NCBI RefSeq assembly: GCF_000383415.1
Contig: NZ_KB911256.1
Coordinates: 599,348 to 663,347 of the forward strand
Source of the DNA: Hyphomicrobium zavarzinii ATCC 27496
GTDB lineage: Bacteria > Pseudomonadota > Alphaproteobacteria > Rhizobiales > Hyphomicrobiaceae
Reading direction: 5' to 3'
Length of the DNA: 64,000 bases
Below are positions 18,771 through 28,224 of this stretch, one piece after another (position 1 is the stretch's first letter; each line of letters opens with the position of its first letter). Position numbers and translations under genes: made by a program. The notes beneath the pieces were generated by a model. That model was not told where the DNA came from, did not search any database, and saw nothing but the letters and a program-made list of their open reading frames with translations.

Positions 18771-20039
18771 TCACGCAAAGAAGTCTTTGGCCCGCCGCAA
18801 GGCAGCGGCCAGCGCGTCCACTTCCTGCCGGGTGTTGTACATTGCGAAGGAGGCTCGGCAGGTCGCCGACACCCCGAGCCGCTCCATCAGCGGCTGGGCG
18901 CAATGGTGGCCGGCCCGCACCGCGATTCCCGACCGGTCGATGATGGTGGCGATGTCGTGCGGATGCAGCCCGTCGATCGAGAAGGAGACGATCGCGCCCT
19001 TGTCCTTGGCCGTGCCGTGAATGGTGAGGCCTGGAATGTCGGAGAGCAGCTCGGCTGCATAGGCGCCGATCTCGGCCTCGTGTCGCGCGATCCGGTCGCG
19101 GCCCACCTGCATCATGTAGGAGAGCGCGGCGCCGAGACCCACAGCCTCGACGATGGCCGGTGTTCCCGCCTCGAAGCGGTGCGGAGGCTTGGCATAGGTG
19201 ACACGGTCCACCTCGACCACCTCGATCATGTCGCCGCCGCCTTCGTAGGGGGGCATCATGTCGAGATACTTCTTCTTGCCGTAGAGCACGCCGATGCCGG
19301 AAGGGCCATACGTCTTGTGCCCGGTGAACACGTAGAAGTCCGCGTCCAAGTCCTGCACGTCGATCGGCATGTGCACGGCCGCCTGGCTTCCATCCACCAG
19401 CACCGGAATGCCGCGCGCGTGCGCGATTTCGATGACCTCCTTGATCGGCACGACGGTGCCGAGCACGTTGGACATGTGAGTGAGCGCCACGATCTTCGTG
19501 CGCGCCGTGAGCAGGCGCTCGAACTCGTCGATCAGGAACTCGCCCGTATCCGAGATCGGGGCCCACTTGAGCACCGCGCCCTTGCGCTCCCGATGGAAGT
19601 GCCAGGGCACGATGTTCGAATGATGCTCCATGATGGAGAGCACGATCTCGTCGCCTTCGCCGATCTCGAGCGCGCCGAACGAGGAGGCGACGAGATTGAT
19701 GGCGCCCGTCGCGTTGCGCGTGAAGATGATCTCTTCGGTCGAGGGCGCGTTGAGGAAGCGGCGCACGGTTTCGCGCGCTTCCTCGAACCGCTGCGTCGCC
19801 GTGTTGGAGAGAAAATGAAGGCCACGATGAACGTTGGCGTACTCGAAGCGATAGGCGTGATCCATCGCCTCGATCACCGGCAGCGGCTTCTGCGCCGACG
19901 CGCCGTTGTCGAGATAGACGAGCGGCTTCCCGTAGATGTCCCGATAGAGGATCGGGAAGTCCGTGCGCACCCGCTCTACGTCGAAGAACGCGGTGTTGGC
20001 GCGGGTCGGATGGGGCTGATCGCGCGTAGCCGTTGTCAT
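18771..20039 (-). CDS. sufS: Cysteine desulfurase SufS (group II)
   Basis: A 422-residue PLP enzyme that removes sulfur from L-cysteine as a persulfide for the SufBCD scaffold. The PLP lysine lies in VFTGHKTYGPSGIGVLYG; the catalytic cysteine lies in the C-terminal segment VSATCRASFAMYNT, the type-II short-loop position. HHCAQPLM precedes it. The ORF extends to 20129, but MTTATRDQ at 20039 matches the family and leaves a 28-bp gap to sufD. SufE is not in the window, so its partner must lie elsewhere. Confidence 0.95.
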   Translation of the reverse strand: MTTATRDQPHPTRANTAFFDVERVRTDFPILYRDIYGKPLVYLDNGASAQKPLPVIEAMDHAYRFEYANVHRGLHFLSNTATQRFEEARETVRRFLNAPSTEEIIFTRNATGAINLVASSFGALEIGEGDEIVLSIMEHHSNIVPWHFHRERKGAVLKWAPISDTGEFLIDEFERLLTARTKIVALTHMSNVLGTVVPIKEVIEIAHARGIPVLVDGSQAAVHMPIDVQDLDADFYVFTGHKTYGPSGIGVLYGKKKYLDMMPPYEGGGDMIEVVEVDRVTYAKPPHRFEAGTPAIVEAVGLGAALSYMMQVGRDRIARHEAEIGAYAAELLSDIPGLTIHGTAKDKGAIVSFSIDGLHPHDIATIIDRSGIAVRAGHHCAQPLMERLGVSATCRASFAMYNTRQEVDALAAALRRAKDFFA

Positions 20040-20067
20040 CGTGTCGTCCTTCTCCTGGCGATCGGCG

Positions 20068-21459
20068 CTAGCTCTTGAGCGGCCGCGCGTGTCCGGCGAG
20101 CCATTGGCGCGCAAGGGTACGAAACGCATCCTGCACCACGTCCGGCTCCGCCTTGTCGATGGCCTCGCCGATGAAGCTTTCGACGAGCATCGCCTGCGCT
20201 TCCGCCAGCGGAATGCCTCGCGAGCGGAGATAGAAGATCAGCTCGGGATCGATCTCGGCCGACGTTGTGCCGTGGCCGCAGACCACGTCGTCGGCGTAGA
20301 TTTCGAGCTCCGGCTTGCTGTCGAATTCCGCATCCGGCGAAAGCATGAGCGCCTGCGCCATCTGCTTGCCGTCGGTCTTCTGTGCGTCCGGGCGCACGAT
20401 CACCTTGCCCTGGAACACCCCGCGCGACTGGTCGGCGAGCACGCACTTGATGAGCTCGCGGCTCGTGCAATGGGGCACAGCGTGATCGACGACCAGCGTC
20501 GTATCGGCGTGCCCGTTGCCGTTCGTGAGCAGCGCTCCGCCGAGATCGAACGTGGCGTGCTGGCCACCGAACGTCACCGAGAGATCGTTGCGCACCACGC
20601 CGTCTCCAGCCACGAGCTGGAACGGCCGGTAGCTCGACGACTTGCCGAGCCGCGCGACCGTGCGCCCCAAATGGATCGAACCGGCGCGCGAGATGACGAG
20701 CTTGACGTGCACGACCTCCGCCTCGTCACCGACGACGAGCTGCGTGAGCGTATTCGCCTGACGCGGCCCCTCGGAAACCACATGGCATTCGACGAGAACG
20801 ACCTTCGCGCCCTTGCCGACGCGCACCACGTTACGGGTGACGACCGTGCGGGGCGTGGTGTCGGCATCGGAGAAGAGAAGCGCGATCGGCGTCTCGATCT
20901 CGCGGCCGTCGGCGATGTCGAGCACGGCCCCGTCCGAGAACAGGGCGGTGTTGAGCGCCAGCGCGCCGTCGCCCACATGCCCGCTCACCTCCGAGACCTC
21001 GCTTTCGAGCCAGGCCGGCGGATGATCGATGAGCTTGGTGAGGAAGGGACTAGCCGCTTCCGAGACCTCGGAAATGCCGCGCTCCGCGACGCCCGCGCCA
21101 TCAACGAACAGCACGGCGGACTTCGAAAGGTCGGCTCCCGGCAGCGCGTTCTTGGCGACGGCGTCGAGCGCCGGCGCCGCGCCGGCCGCGGCCTTAGCAA
21201 GCGGAAACGCCTCTCGCATCAGCGCGCGCAGATCCGTGAATTTCCATTCCTCGACGCGCCGGTGCGGCAGCCCCTCGGCCTGGAACGCACCGATCGCGGC
21301 ACGGCGAAGCTGGCGCAGCCAGTCGCCGCCCGGCAGGTGCGCTTCGACGGCCGCGAAAGCCTCGACGAGCGAGGTCTCCGCCTTCGTCTTGAGAACTTGC
21401 ACAGTCATGGGTCGCCCCGTGGTCTGAGCCTTGATGGGTTGGGCCACGCTCATCGTCAC
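20068..21459 (-). CDS. sufD: SufD, Fe-S scaffold component
   Basis: A 463-residue subunit of the SufBC2D scaffold. The N-terminal helical part (30-120) contains [16 protein letters not shown], a family hallmark. The beta-helix core follows, ending in [23 protein letters not shown], again typical of SufD. The start codon is GTG at 21459 overlapping the sufC stop (GTGA); an in-frame ATG at 21453 is an alternative. Tight coupling with sufC supports stoichiometric synthesis. Confidence 0.95.
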   Translation of the reverse strand: MTMSVAQPIKAQTTGRPMTVQVLKTKAETSLVEAFAAVEAHLPGGDWLRQLRRAAIGAFQAEGLPHRRVEEWKFTDLRALMREAFPLAKAAAGAAPALDAVAKNALPGADLSKSAVLFVDGAGVAERGISEVSEAASPFLTKLIDHPPAWLESEVSEVSGHVGDGALALNTALFSDGAVLDIADGREIETPIALLFSDADTTPRTVVTRNVVRVGKGAKVVLVECHVVSEGPRQANTLTQLVVGDEAEVVHVKLVISRAGSIHLGRTVARLGKSSSYRPFQLVAGDGVVRNDLSVTFGGQHATFDLGGALLTNGNGHADTTLVVDHAVPHCTSRELIKCVLADQSRGVFQGKVIVRPDAQKTDGKQMAQALMLSPDAEFDSKPELEIYADDVVCGHGTTSAEIDPELIFYLRSRGIPLAEAQAMLVESFIGEAIDKAEPDVVQDAFRTLARQWLAGHARPLKS

Positions 21460-22211
21460 GCCGCCTTGCCCTGGTAAGCCGCATAGCCGGCCTTCTCGAG
21501 TTCGAGAGCTAGCTCCTTGCCGCCCGACGCCTGGATCTTGCCGTTCGCGAGCACGTGCACGCGATCGGGAACGATGTAGTTGAGGAGGCGCTGATAGTGC
21601 GTGATCACGAGCATCGCGCGGTCGGGGCTGCGCAGCGCGTTGACGCCGTCGGAGACGATCTTGAGCGCGTCGATGTCGAGGCCGCTGTCCGTTTCGTCGA
21701 GCACGCAGAGCGTAGGCTCGAGAACCGCCATCTGCAGGATCTCGGCGCGCTTCTTCTCGCCGCCCGAGAAGCCGACGTTCACGGGACGCTTCAGCATCTC
21801 CGTGTCGATCTTGAGCGTCTCCGCCTTGCTGCGCACGAGCTTCATGAAATCGGGTGTGGAAAGCTCGGCTTCGCCCCGCTTCTTGCGCACGGCGTTTGCG
21901 GCCGTCCGCAGGAACGTGAGCCCCGCGACGCCCGGAATCTCCATCGGATACTGGAACGCGAGGAACACGCCCTTGGCGGCGCGCTCGTCCGGCTCCATGT
22001 CGATCAGGCTCTCACCGTTCCAGTTGAGTTCGCCGCTCGTCACCTCGTAGCCGTCGCGTCCGGCAAGCACGTGCGCAAGCGTCGATTTGCCGGAGCCGTT
22101 CGGGCCCATGATGGCGTGCACCTCGCCCTTCGGCACGGTAAGCGAGAGTCCCTTGAGGATCTCCTTGTCCTCGTCTTCGAGCTTCACATGCAGGTTCTTG
22201 ATCTCGAGCAT
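21456..22211 (-). CDS. sufC: SufC, Fe-S assembly ATPase
   Basis: A 251-residue ABC-type ATPase driving conformational change of the SufBCD scaffold. Walker A is [11 protein letters not shown], the signature is [15 protein letters not shown] and Walker B is [16 protein letters not shown]. It is soluble with no membrane partner domain, as usual for SufC. The ORF extends to 22229, but the ATG at 22211 has GAGG and AAGAAG upstream and begins MLEIKNLHV, the family N-terminus. Confidence 0.97.
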   Translation of the reverse strand: MLEIKNLHVKLEDEDKEILKGLSLTVPKGEVHAIMGPNGSGKSTLAHVLAGRDGYEVTSGELNWNGESLIDMEPDERAAKGVFLAFQYPMEIPGVAGLTFLRTAANAVRKKRGEAELSTPDFMKLVRSKAETLKIDTEMLKRPVNVGFSGGEKKRAEILQMAVLEPTLCVLDETDSGLDIDALKIVSDGVNALRSPDRAMLVITHYQRLLNYIVPDRVHVLANGKIQASGGKELALELEKAGYAAYQGKAA

Positions 22212-22281
22212 TCTTCTTACCTCAGTCACTTCTGTTCGGCCTGCCGTCGGCCGTAAATTCCGGTCTCGTGTCGTCGCGCCG

Positions 22282-23751
22282 TTATCCCACGCTGCCTTCG
22301 AGCGAGACGCCGATCAGCTTCTGCGTCTCGGCCATGAACTCCATCGGGAGCTGCTGAAGCACGTCGCGCACGAACCCGTTCACGACGAGCGCCACCGCTT
22401 CTTCCTGAGAGAGTCCGCGCTGCATGCAGTAGAACAGCATGTCCTCGGAGATCTTGGACGTGGTCGCCTCGTGCTCGAAATGCGCGCTCGAGTTCTTGGC
22501 CTCGATGTAGGGCACGGTATGTGCCCCGCACTTGTCGCCGATGAGCAGCGAGTCGCAGTTGGTGAAGTTGCGCGCGCCCGTTGCCTTGCGATGCGCCGAG
22601 ACGAGCCCGCGATAGGTGTTCTGCGAGTGCCCGGCCGCGATGCCCTTCGAGATGATGCGGGAGGACGAGTTCTTGCCGAGGTGGATCATCTTCGTTCCGC
22701 TGTCCACCTGCTGGCGCCCGTTCGAGATCGCGATCGAGTAGAACTCGCCGCGGCTGTTGTCGCCGCGCAGGATGCACGAGGGATACTTCCAGGTGATCGC
22801 CGATCCGGTCTCCACCTGCGTCCAGGAGATCTTCGAGCTGTGGCCGCGGCAGTCGCCGCGCTTGGTCACGAAGTTATAGACGCCGCCCTTGCCGTCCTTG
22901 TCGCCGGGATACCAGTTCTGCACGGTCGAGTACTTGATCTCGGCATCGTCCAGCGCGATCAGTTCCACAACCGCAGCATGAAGCTGGTTCTCGTCGCGCG
23001 TCGGCGCCGTGCAGCCTTCGAGGTAGGAGACGTGCGAGCCCTTGTCGGCGATGATGAGCGTGCGCTCGAACTGGCCCGTGTTGCGCTCGTTGATGCGGAA
23101 GTACGTCGAAAGCTCCATCGGGCAGCGCACACCCTCCGGCACGTAGACGAACGAGCCATCGGAGAACACGGCCGAGTTGAGGGCGGCGTAGAAGTTGTCG
23201 CCCTGCGGCACAACCGAGCCGAGGTACTTCTTCACCAGCTCCGGATGCTCGCGGATGGCTTCCGAGATCGGGCAGAAGATGACACCGGCCTTGGCAAGCT
23301 CTTCCTTGAAGGTCGTCACGACAGACACGCTGTCGAACACGGCGTCTACGGCCACGCGCGCACCCTGCACGCCAGCCAGGATCTCACGCTCCTTGAGCGG
23401 GATGCCGAGCTTCTCGTAGGTGCGGATCAGCTCCGGATCGACCTCGTCGAGGCTCTTCGGGCCTTCCGTGCCCTTGGGAGCCGAGTAGTAGTAGAGGTTC
23501 TCGAAGTCGATCTTCGGATAGCTGACCTTCGCCCAGGTAGGTTCGGTCATGTTCCGCCAGCGCGCGTAGGCCTCGAGCCGCCAGTCGAGCATCCACTGGG
23601 GCTCGCCCTTCCGCTCCGAGATGAAGCGGACGATGTCCTCGTTGAGGCCCTTCGGCGCCTTGATCGACTCGATCTTGGTCTCGAAGCCGTACTTGTACTG
23701 ATCGACATCGATCTTCTTGACCTGGTCGATCGTCTCTTGAACTGCTGCCAT
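22282..23751 (-). CDS. sufB: SufB, Fe-S scaffold component
   Basis: A 489-residue scaffold protein on which Fe-S clusters are built with SufC and SufD. Characteristic stretches include [20 protein letters not shown] at the N-terminus, [20 protein letters not shown] in the middle, and [20 protein letters not shown] near the C-terminus. The ORF can extend to 23823, but [13 protein letters not shown] at 23751 is the natural start. The gap to the upstream cysteine desulfurase gene (111 bp) is the longest among the first genes of the operon and shows no obvious hairpin terminator. Confidence 0.97.
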   Translation of the reverse strand: MAAVQETIDQVKKIDVDQYKYGFETKIESIKAPKGLNEDIVRFISERKGEPQWMLDWRLEAYARWRNMTEPTWAKVSYPKIDFENLYYYSAPKGTEGPKSLDEVDPELIRTYEKLGIPLKEREILAGVQGARVAVDAVFDSVSVVTTFKEELAKAGVIFCPISEAIREHPELVKKYLGSVVPQGDNFYAALNSAVFSDGSFVYVPEGVRCPMELSTYFRINERNTGQFERTLIIADKGSHVSYLEGCTAPTRDENQLHAAVVELIALDDAEIKYSTVQNWYPGDKDGKGGVYNFVTKRGDCRGHSSKISWTQVETGSAITWKYPSCILRGDNSRGEFYSIAISNGRQQVDSGTKMIHLGKNSSSRIISKGIAAGHSQNTYRGLVSAHRKATGARNFTNCDSLLIGDKCGAHTVPYIEAKNSSAHFEHEATTSKISEDMLFYCMQRGLSQEEAVALVVNGFVRDVLQQLPMEFMAETQKLIGVSLEGSVG

Positions 23752-23862
23752 TCCATCCACCCAATTGCGTGCGGCCCGCCGAGGCCGCGCCGTATCTTCG
23801 AAGCTCGAAACCCATGAGGTCACTCATGGGCCTAATCTAAGCGGTCTGCCTGAGCGGCCTAT

Positions 23863-24981
23863 CTAGGCCGCAAGCGATGCGCCGCCGTGAATCCGTTTCC
23901 ATGCGGCGATGAACGCCGCGATATCCTTCTCCGTAGACCCGGGTCCGAGGCTGACCCGGATCGCGCTGCCCGCGATTTCGGGCGGAAGCCCCATCGCCGA
24001 GAGCACGTGGCTCTGTCCCACCTTGCCCGATGAGCATGCCGCACCCGCGCTCACCGCCAAACCCATTAGGTCAAGCTTGATGACGAGGGTTTCAGCGGAG
24101 ATACCCGGAAGCGCGATCGAGGATGTGTTCGGCAGGCGGGGAGCCCCCGCGCCGATCACCACCGCCCCGGGCGTCGCCCGCAGCACCTCGCGTTCGAGCG
24201 TATCTCTGAGTGCGGTGAGGCGCGACGCATCTTCGAGGTCCGTCAGCGCCGCCCGTGCCGCCGCGCCGAAGCCTGCGATCGCAGCGACGTTCTCCGTGCC
24301 CGCGCGCCGCCGGCCCTCCTGGCCGCCTCCCGCGAACAGCGGCGGCAGCGGCGTACTCCCGCTGATCACCAGCGCGCCAACCCCCTTCGGTCCGCCGATC
24401 TTATGCGCCGAAAGGCTCATCGTCGTCGCGCCCAGCGTGCAGAAATCGATGGCGATGCGGCCTGGAGCCTGCACCGCGTCCGTGTGGATGTGCACGCCGT
24501 TTTCGAGCGCCCACAGGGCCGCTTTCGTCACGTCCTGCAGAACGCCCGTCTCGTTGTTGGCGAGCTGCAACGCGAGAAGGGTGCCGGGGATGAGCTTGGC
24601 CGCCTTGTAGTCGGCAATGCCGTCCGCCGAGACCGGCACGTCGATGACCGATGCGCCGCGTGAGGCCGCGATCTGCGCGGCGGGCGCACGCACCGAGTCG
24701 TGCTCGATGCCGGCAAGCGCGATCGCCTTCCAGGGTCCGGAAAGCGCCCAGGTGTTTGCTTCCGTCGCCCCGCTCGTGAACACCACCTCGGCCGGCTTGG
24801 CATTGACCAGCCGCGCAACGGCTTCGCGCGCATCATCGATCAGGGCCCGGGCGCGCTGGCCCTCCACATGCACGGAGGAGGCGTTGCCGAACTGATCGAG
24901 AGACGCGATCACGGCCGCGCGGGCTTCGGGCCTCAGCGGGGCCGATGCGTTGTAGTCGAGGTATGTGCGCGCCGAGGTCAC
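23863..24981 (-). CDS. Cysteine desulfurase, IscS/NifS group
   Basis: A 372-residue class V aminotransferase-fold enzyme. YLDYNASAPLRPEA is the N-terminal signature, SLSAHKIGGPKG holds the PLP lysine and SAGAACSSGKVGQSHV the catalytic cysteine on the extended loop of the IscS/NifS group. This is therefore a second desulfurase, distinct from SufS in the same operon. The start is a GTG at 24981 that overlaps the iscR stop by four bases. In many Hyphomicrobiales such a gene sits between iscR and sufB. Confidence 0.93.
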   Translation of the reverse strand: MTSARTYLDYNASAPLRPEARAAVIASLDQFGNASSVHVEGQRARALIDDAREAVARLVNAKPAEVVFTSGATEANTWALSGPWKAIALAGIEHDSVRAPAAQIAASRGASVIDVPVSADGIADYKAAKLIPGTLLALQLANNETGVLQDVTKAALWALENGVHIHTDAVQAPGRIAIDFCTLGATTMSLSAHKIGGPKGVGALVISGSTPLPPLFAGGGQEGRRRAGTENVAAIAGFGAAARAALTDLEDASRLTALRDTLEREVLRATPGAVVIGAGAPRLPNTSSIALPGISAETLVIKLDLMGLAVSAGAACSSGKVGQSHVLSAMGLPPEIAGSAIRVSLGPGSTEKDIAAFIAAWKRIHGGASLAA

Positions 24982-25466
24982 TGCGCGGGTCTCTCCAATC
25001 CGGTTTCGAGAGCGGCGACGGCGGTTGCGCGTGAAGGCGCGCGTGGCGCAGCAAAGCGCGACATGCCGTCCACCACGTCGTTGAGGCTTACGCTCGCGAG
25101 AAACGTTTCGATCTGGTCGCCGAGTGCGGTCCAGAGATTGTGCGTCAGGCAGCGGCTCTCGCCCAGGCAGCCCGCAGCCTGCTCGCCGAAGCAGCGCGTC
25201 ATGCGCGTGCCTTCCTCCACGGCGTTCATGATCTCCGCCACGTAGATGTCGGCGGCCGGACGCCCGAGCTTGTAGCCTCCGTGCCGGCCGCGCAGACTTT
25301 CCACGAGCCCCGCGCGGCGGAGCTTCAGGAAAAGCTGCTCCAGATAGTCGAGCGAGATCTGTTGGCGCTGAGCGACGGCCGAAAGCGGCACCGAGCCGCC
25401 GTTGCCGTGCTTGGCGAGATCGGCCATGGCCATCACTGCGTAACGGCCTCGTGTGTTGAGTTCCAT
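24978..25466 (-). CDS. iscR: Rrf2-family Fe-S regulator, IscR-like
   Basis: A 162-residue winged-helix repressor. The N-terminal DNA-binding domain has LNTRGRYAVMAMADLAKHG and GRHGGYKLGRP; the cluster-binding loop holds Cys92, Cys100 and Cys106 plus His109, consistent with a [2Fe-2S] cluster. As first gene of the suf operon it probably tunes transcription to Fe-S status. The ATG at 25466 gives the family N-terminus; upstream in-frame codons are not family-like. RirA shares this fold, but the direct coupling to iscS and sufB favours an IscR/SufR-like role. Confidence 0.9.
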   Translation of the reverse strand: MELNTRGRYAVMAMADLAKHGNGGSVPLSAVAQRQQISLDYLEQLFLKLRRAGLVESLRGRHGGYKLGRPAADIYVAEIMNAVEEGTRMTRCFGEQAAGCLGESRCLTHNLWTALGDQIETFLASVSLNDVVDGMSRFAAPRAPSRATAVAALETGLERPAQ

Positions 25467-25559
25467 CGGCTCCACCAACCTTGAACGCGCCGCGATACGG
25501 CGCATACCGCTTGCAACCAACCACCCCACGTGTGCTAAGGAGACGCGACGCGCTGGGTG

Positions 25560-25602
25560 CAGTCGAAAACTGAGCCGACGACGGCACACTTTCGAACTGT
25601 TC
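25560..25602 (-). promoter_or_regulatory. Possible operator elements upstream of iscR
   Basis: The 297-bp region between iscR and the divergent hydrolase gene contains CAGT-N5-ACTG (25560-25572) and GAACTGTTC (25594-25602), both dyads close to where the suf operon promoter should be. Neither matches a known IscR consensus that I can recite, so assignment is tentative. Confidence 0.25.
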
Positions 25603-25763
25603 TAAATTGTAAGCGGAATATGAAAATTCCGAGCGGGGAAATCAAGCATTCTCTTGGGCACGATGTCGTGAACTTTGGATAACACGCGTTGTCGCAGGCC
25701 AATGGGCGCCCTTCAGACCCCAGCAACCCCTTCTAAATAGAGCTAAAATAGCGAGCAGGACCT

Positions 25764-26534
25764 ATGCCCGAGCTGATCATTAATGGGCCTGCGGGCCGTA
25801 TCGAGGCCCGCTACCACCACGAGCCGGCCAGCGATAGCCCCATCGCGCTCATCCTGCATCCCCATCCGCAGTTCGGCGGGACGATGAACAATCAGGTCGT
25901 CTACAGCCTGTATTACACGTTCGCGCAGCGGGGCTTTTCGGTCCTCCGCTTCAATTTCCGCGGCGTCGGCCGCAGTCAGGGCTTCTGGGATGGCGGCCCC
26001 GGCGAGCTTGCCGATGCAGCCTCCGCGCTCGACTGGCTCCAGACCGTGAAGCCCGACGCGAAGTACTGCTGGATCGCGGGCGTCTCGTTCGGCACCTGGA
26101 TCGCGATGCAGCTCCTGATGCGCCGGCCCGAGGTGGACGGTTTCATCTGCGTGGCGCCGCCGTCGAACCTCTATGACTTCTCGTTTCTCGCTCCCTGTCC
26201 GTCTTCCGGCCTGATGGTCAACGGCGACAAGGATCGCGTCGTGCCTTCGAACTCGGTGGCGGAGCTCACCGGCAAGCTCAAGACGCAGCGTGGCATCAAG
26301 ATCGACCACGAGATCATCCCCGGCGCGAACCACTTCTTCGAGAACAAGACCGAGGAGCTGGAGACGGTCGTCGGCGGCTATCTCGACATGCGCCTTGCGA
26401 AGGCCCTCGCCGACCGCGAGAGCCAGAAGGAGCGCGAGAAGGAGCGCGAGGCAGCCCGCGAGCGCGAGCGTGAGCGTGAGCGCGAGGAAGCGAGCAGCGG
26501 CGTCGCTGAGGTCGAAGACGGCGACGACGAGTAG
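25764..26534 (+). CDS. Alpha/beta hydrolase with charged C-terminal tail
   Basis: A 256-residue alpha/beta hydrolase of the COG2945 type. The oxyanion segment is HPHPQFGGTM, the nucleophile elbow GVSFGTW (Ser), the acid lies near NGDKDRVV and the histidine in PGANHFFE. The substrate is unknown; esterase or thioesterase-like activity is only a guess. The last 45 residues are almost entirely Glu, Arg and Lys (SQKEREKEREAAREREREREREEA), an extended single helix or coiled coil ending in an acidic DGDDE. It is divergently placed from iscR. Confidence 0.85.
   Translation: MPELIINGPAGRIEARYHHEPASDSPIALILHPHPQFGGTMNNQVVYSLYYTFAQRGFSVLRFNFRGVGRSQGFWDGGPGELADAASALDWLQTVKPDAKYCWIAGVSFGTWIAMQLLMRRPEVDGFICVAPPSNLYDFSFLAPCPSSGLMVNGDKDRVVPSNSVAELTGKLKTQRGIKIDHEIIPGANHFFENKTEELETVVGGYLDMRLAKALADRESQKEREKEREAAREREREREREEASSGVAEVEDGDDE
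26427..26489 (+). repeat. Imperfect GAGCGC/GAGCGT simple repeat
   Basis: A low-complexity hexanucleotide-like run inside the 3' end of the hydrolase gene. It encodes the alternating Arg-Glu tail. Such runs can vary in length by slippage. Confidence 0.6.
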
Positions 26535-26651
26535 TCGCCCTTACATCCGCGCCACCGCCGAAAGCTGCGCACACTGCGCCGCGTTGGCGCGCGAGTTCCC
26601 TTCGGATAGCATCGGGCGCATCATGCGTTTCGCTGCTCTCCGAGGCCGCTC

Positions 26652-27419
26652 GTGATCCCGACGAACAACACCATCCCCTACACGGCCCGCCCCTGGGCGA
26701 CACTCTCCATCGTCGGGCTCTGCGTAGCGGCGTTTCTCTACCAGATGAGCCTGTCTCAGCAGGCTGCGGAGACGTTCCTCACCCACTACGCACTGGTGCC
26801 CGCGCGCTATACGGGTAGCGCATGGGCCGAGACGCACGGCGTCGCCCGCTTCGACCTCACGCCCGTCATCACCAGCATGTTCCTGCATGGCGGCATCCTC
26901 CACATCGCGTCCAATCTCTGGACGCTCTGGGTCTTCGGCCCCGCGCTGGAGGACCGGCTCGGCTCCGGCCGCTTCGTGCTGCTCTATCTGCTCTCCGGCA
27001 TTGCGGCCGCGGTCGTGCATGTCATTTTCAATTTCTCCTCGGCGGTGCCCACCCTCGGAGCGTCCGGCGCGATCGCAGGCGTGATCGCCGCTTATGCGCG
27101 CCGCTTTCCTTACGCGTGGGTGAACATCCTCCAGCCCATCGCCTTCATTCCGATCTTCTTCATGATGCCCGCGCTCGCCTTCGCCGGTCTCTGGTTCCTC
27201 ACCCAGATCATGCAGGCGGCGGGCTCGCTCGCGTTGCCGTCGGGCGCGGGCGGCATCGCCTGGTGGGCGCACATCGGCGGCTTCCTTGCCGGATGGTTTC
27301 TTCTGCGCCGGACAGCCCCGCCTGCGGATCCGGTGGAAGAAACCCACGCTGCGGCCCGCTCGATGATGTGGCCGTGGACTGTCTGGATGCGCTGGATGTC
27401 GTGGTGGTGGCGGCGGTAA
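26652..27419 (+). CDS. Rhomboid family intramembrane serine protease
   Basis: A 255-residue polytopic membrane protein. Six or seven hydrophobic segments are visible. The catalytic serine motif GASGAIAGVIA lies near residue 139 and the catalytic histidine in WWAHIGGFLAGW near residue 211. The HGGILHIASNLWTLW stretch in the L1/TM2 region is typical of the family. The start is GTG at 26652. Bacterial rhomboids cut transmembrane substrates; the target here is unknown. Confidence 0.92.
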   Translation: MIPTNNTIPYTARPWATLSIVGLCVAAFLYQMSLSQQAAETFLTHYALVPARYTGSAWAETHGVARFDLTPVITSMFLHGGILHIASNLWTLWVFGPALEDRLGSGRFVLLYLLSGIAAAVVHVIFNFSSAVPTLGASGAIAGVIAAYARRFPYAWVNILQPIAFIPIFFMMPALAFAGLWFLTQIMQAAGSLALPSGAGGIAWWAHIGGFLAGWFLLRRTAPPADPVEETHAAARSMMWPWTVWMRWMSWWWRR

Positions 27420-27597
27420 TGCCGGTGTGAGCCTGCGCCGGAAACGGCGATATGTCGTCGAGGATCGAGAGCCGCCTGTCCTCCAGTCTGCAGAATCCTG
27501 TACGGATTTGTAAGTCAATGATCCGTCACGAGAGCTTGACGCTCCGCATGCTGCGCGGCCAACTGGCGGCGGCGTGTAGCCGATCGACGGAGGGGTC

Positions 27598-28206
27598 ATG
27601 CTGGGACGAGCAGGCGGCCAGATTGCCTGGCATACGGAGACCGCGGCTCGAATTCTGCGGACGACGCCACCCTGGGTTCTGCTGGTTCCCGCGCTCGGCG
27701 CGGTGGTGATCTATCTGCTCAACACATTGCCGGCCGTCGCCCCCTATCTCTCGAAAGAGACGGCGGAGATAACCTCTCCGATCATCCTGGCCGTTCCGCT
27801 GGTGATCGCGGCAGGGCTCGCCGCCACGAGACCCCGCGTCTACTACAAGTGGCTGGCCCTGTTCGCGCTGGCCCTCTTCCTGCGGGAGCTGCACTTCCAG
27901 GGCACCAACACCGGCTTCTATATCGCCATCGTCCTGCTGATCGGATGGGCCTCCTTTGCGCGCGATCGCCTGGAGCCCTTCATCTCCAACAAGGTGGTCG
28001 TGACCATCCTGATGTCGATGCTGTGGACGTATGCCGTCAGCAAGACCTTCGATCGGCGGATCTGGGATTCGCTGCTGCCGGCCGGCATCACCAATGATCT
28101 GTTCGAGGAAAACCTCGAGATCATGGGCCACATCATGTTCTTCCTGCTCGTGGTGGCGTCGCTGTTCGTGGACGGCGCCGCGGCGCCGTCCCAGCGAAAC
28201 GAGTGA
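27598..28206 (+). CDS. Five-to-six-helix membrane protein of unknown function
   Basis: A 202-residue hydrophobic protein with segments near 25-45, 58-78, 83-98, 105-120, 133-148 and 172-192. Charged residues conserved in appearance flank the helices (FLRELHFQG after the third, FEENLEIMGH before the last), which looks like an enzyme-like or ligand-binding membrane protein rather than a simple anchor. I do not recognise the family. A strong Shine-Dalgarno (GGAGGGG) precedes the ATG. The convergent DUF808 gene ends 18 bases after it. Confidence 0.8.
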   Translation: MLGRAGGQIAWHTETAARILRTTPPWVLLVPALGAVVIYLLNTLPAVAPYLSKETAEITSPIILAVPLVIAAGLAATRPRVYYKWLALFALALFLRELHFQGTNTGFYIAIVLLIGWASFARDRLEPFISNKVVVTILMSMLWTYAVSKTFDRRIWDSLLPAGITNDLFEENLEIMGHIMFFLLVVASLFVDGAAAPSQRNE

Positions 28207-28224
28207 GCGGCGCACGAGCCCCGG

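Noticed and set aside
18201-20078. A 625-codon rightward frame opposite sufS/sufT
   Set aside because: Histidine-rich shadow of the suf operon.
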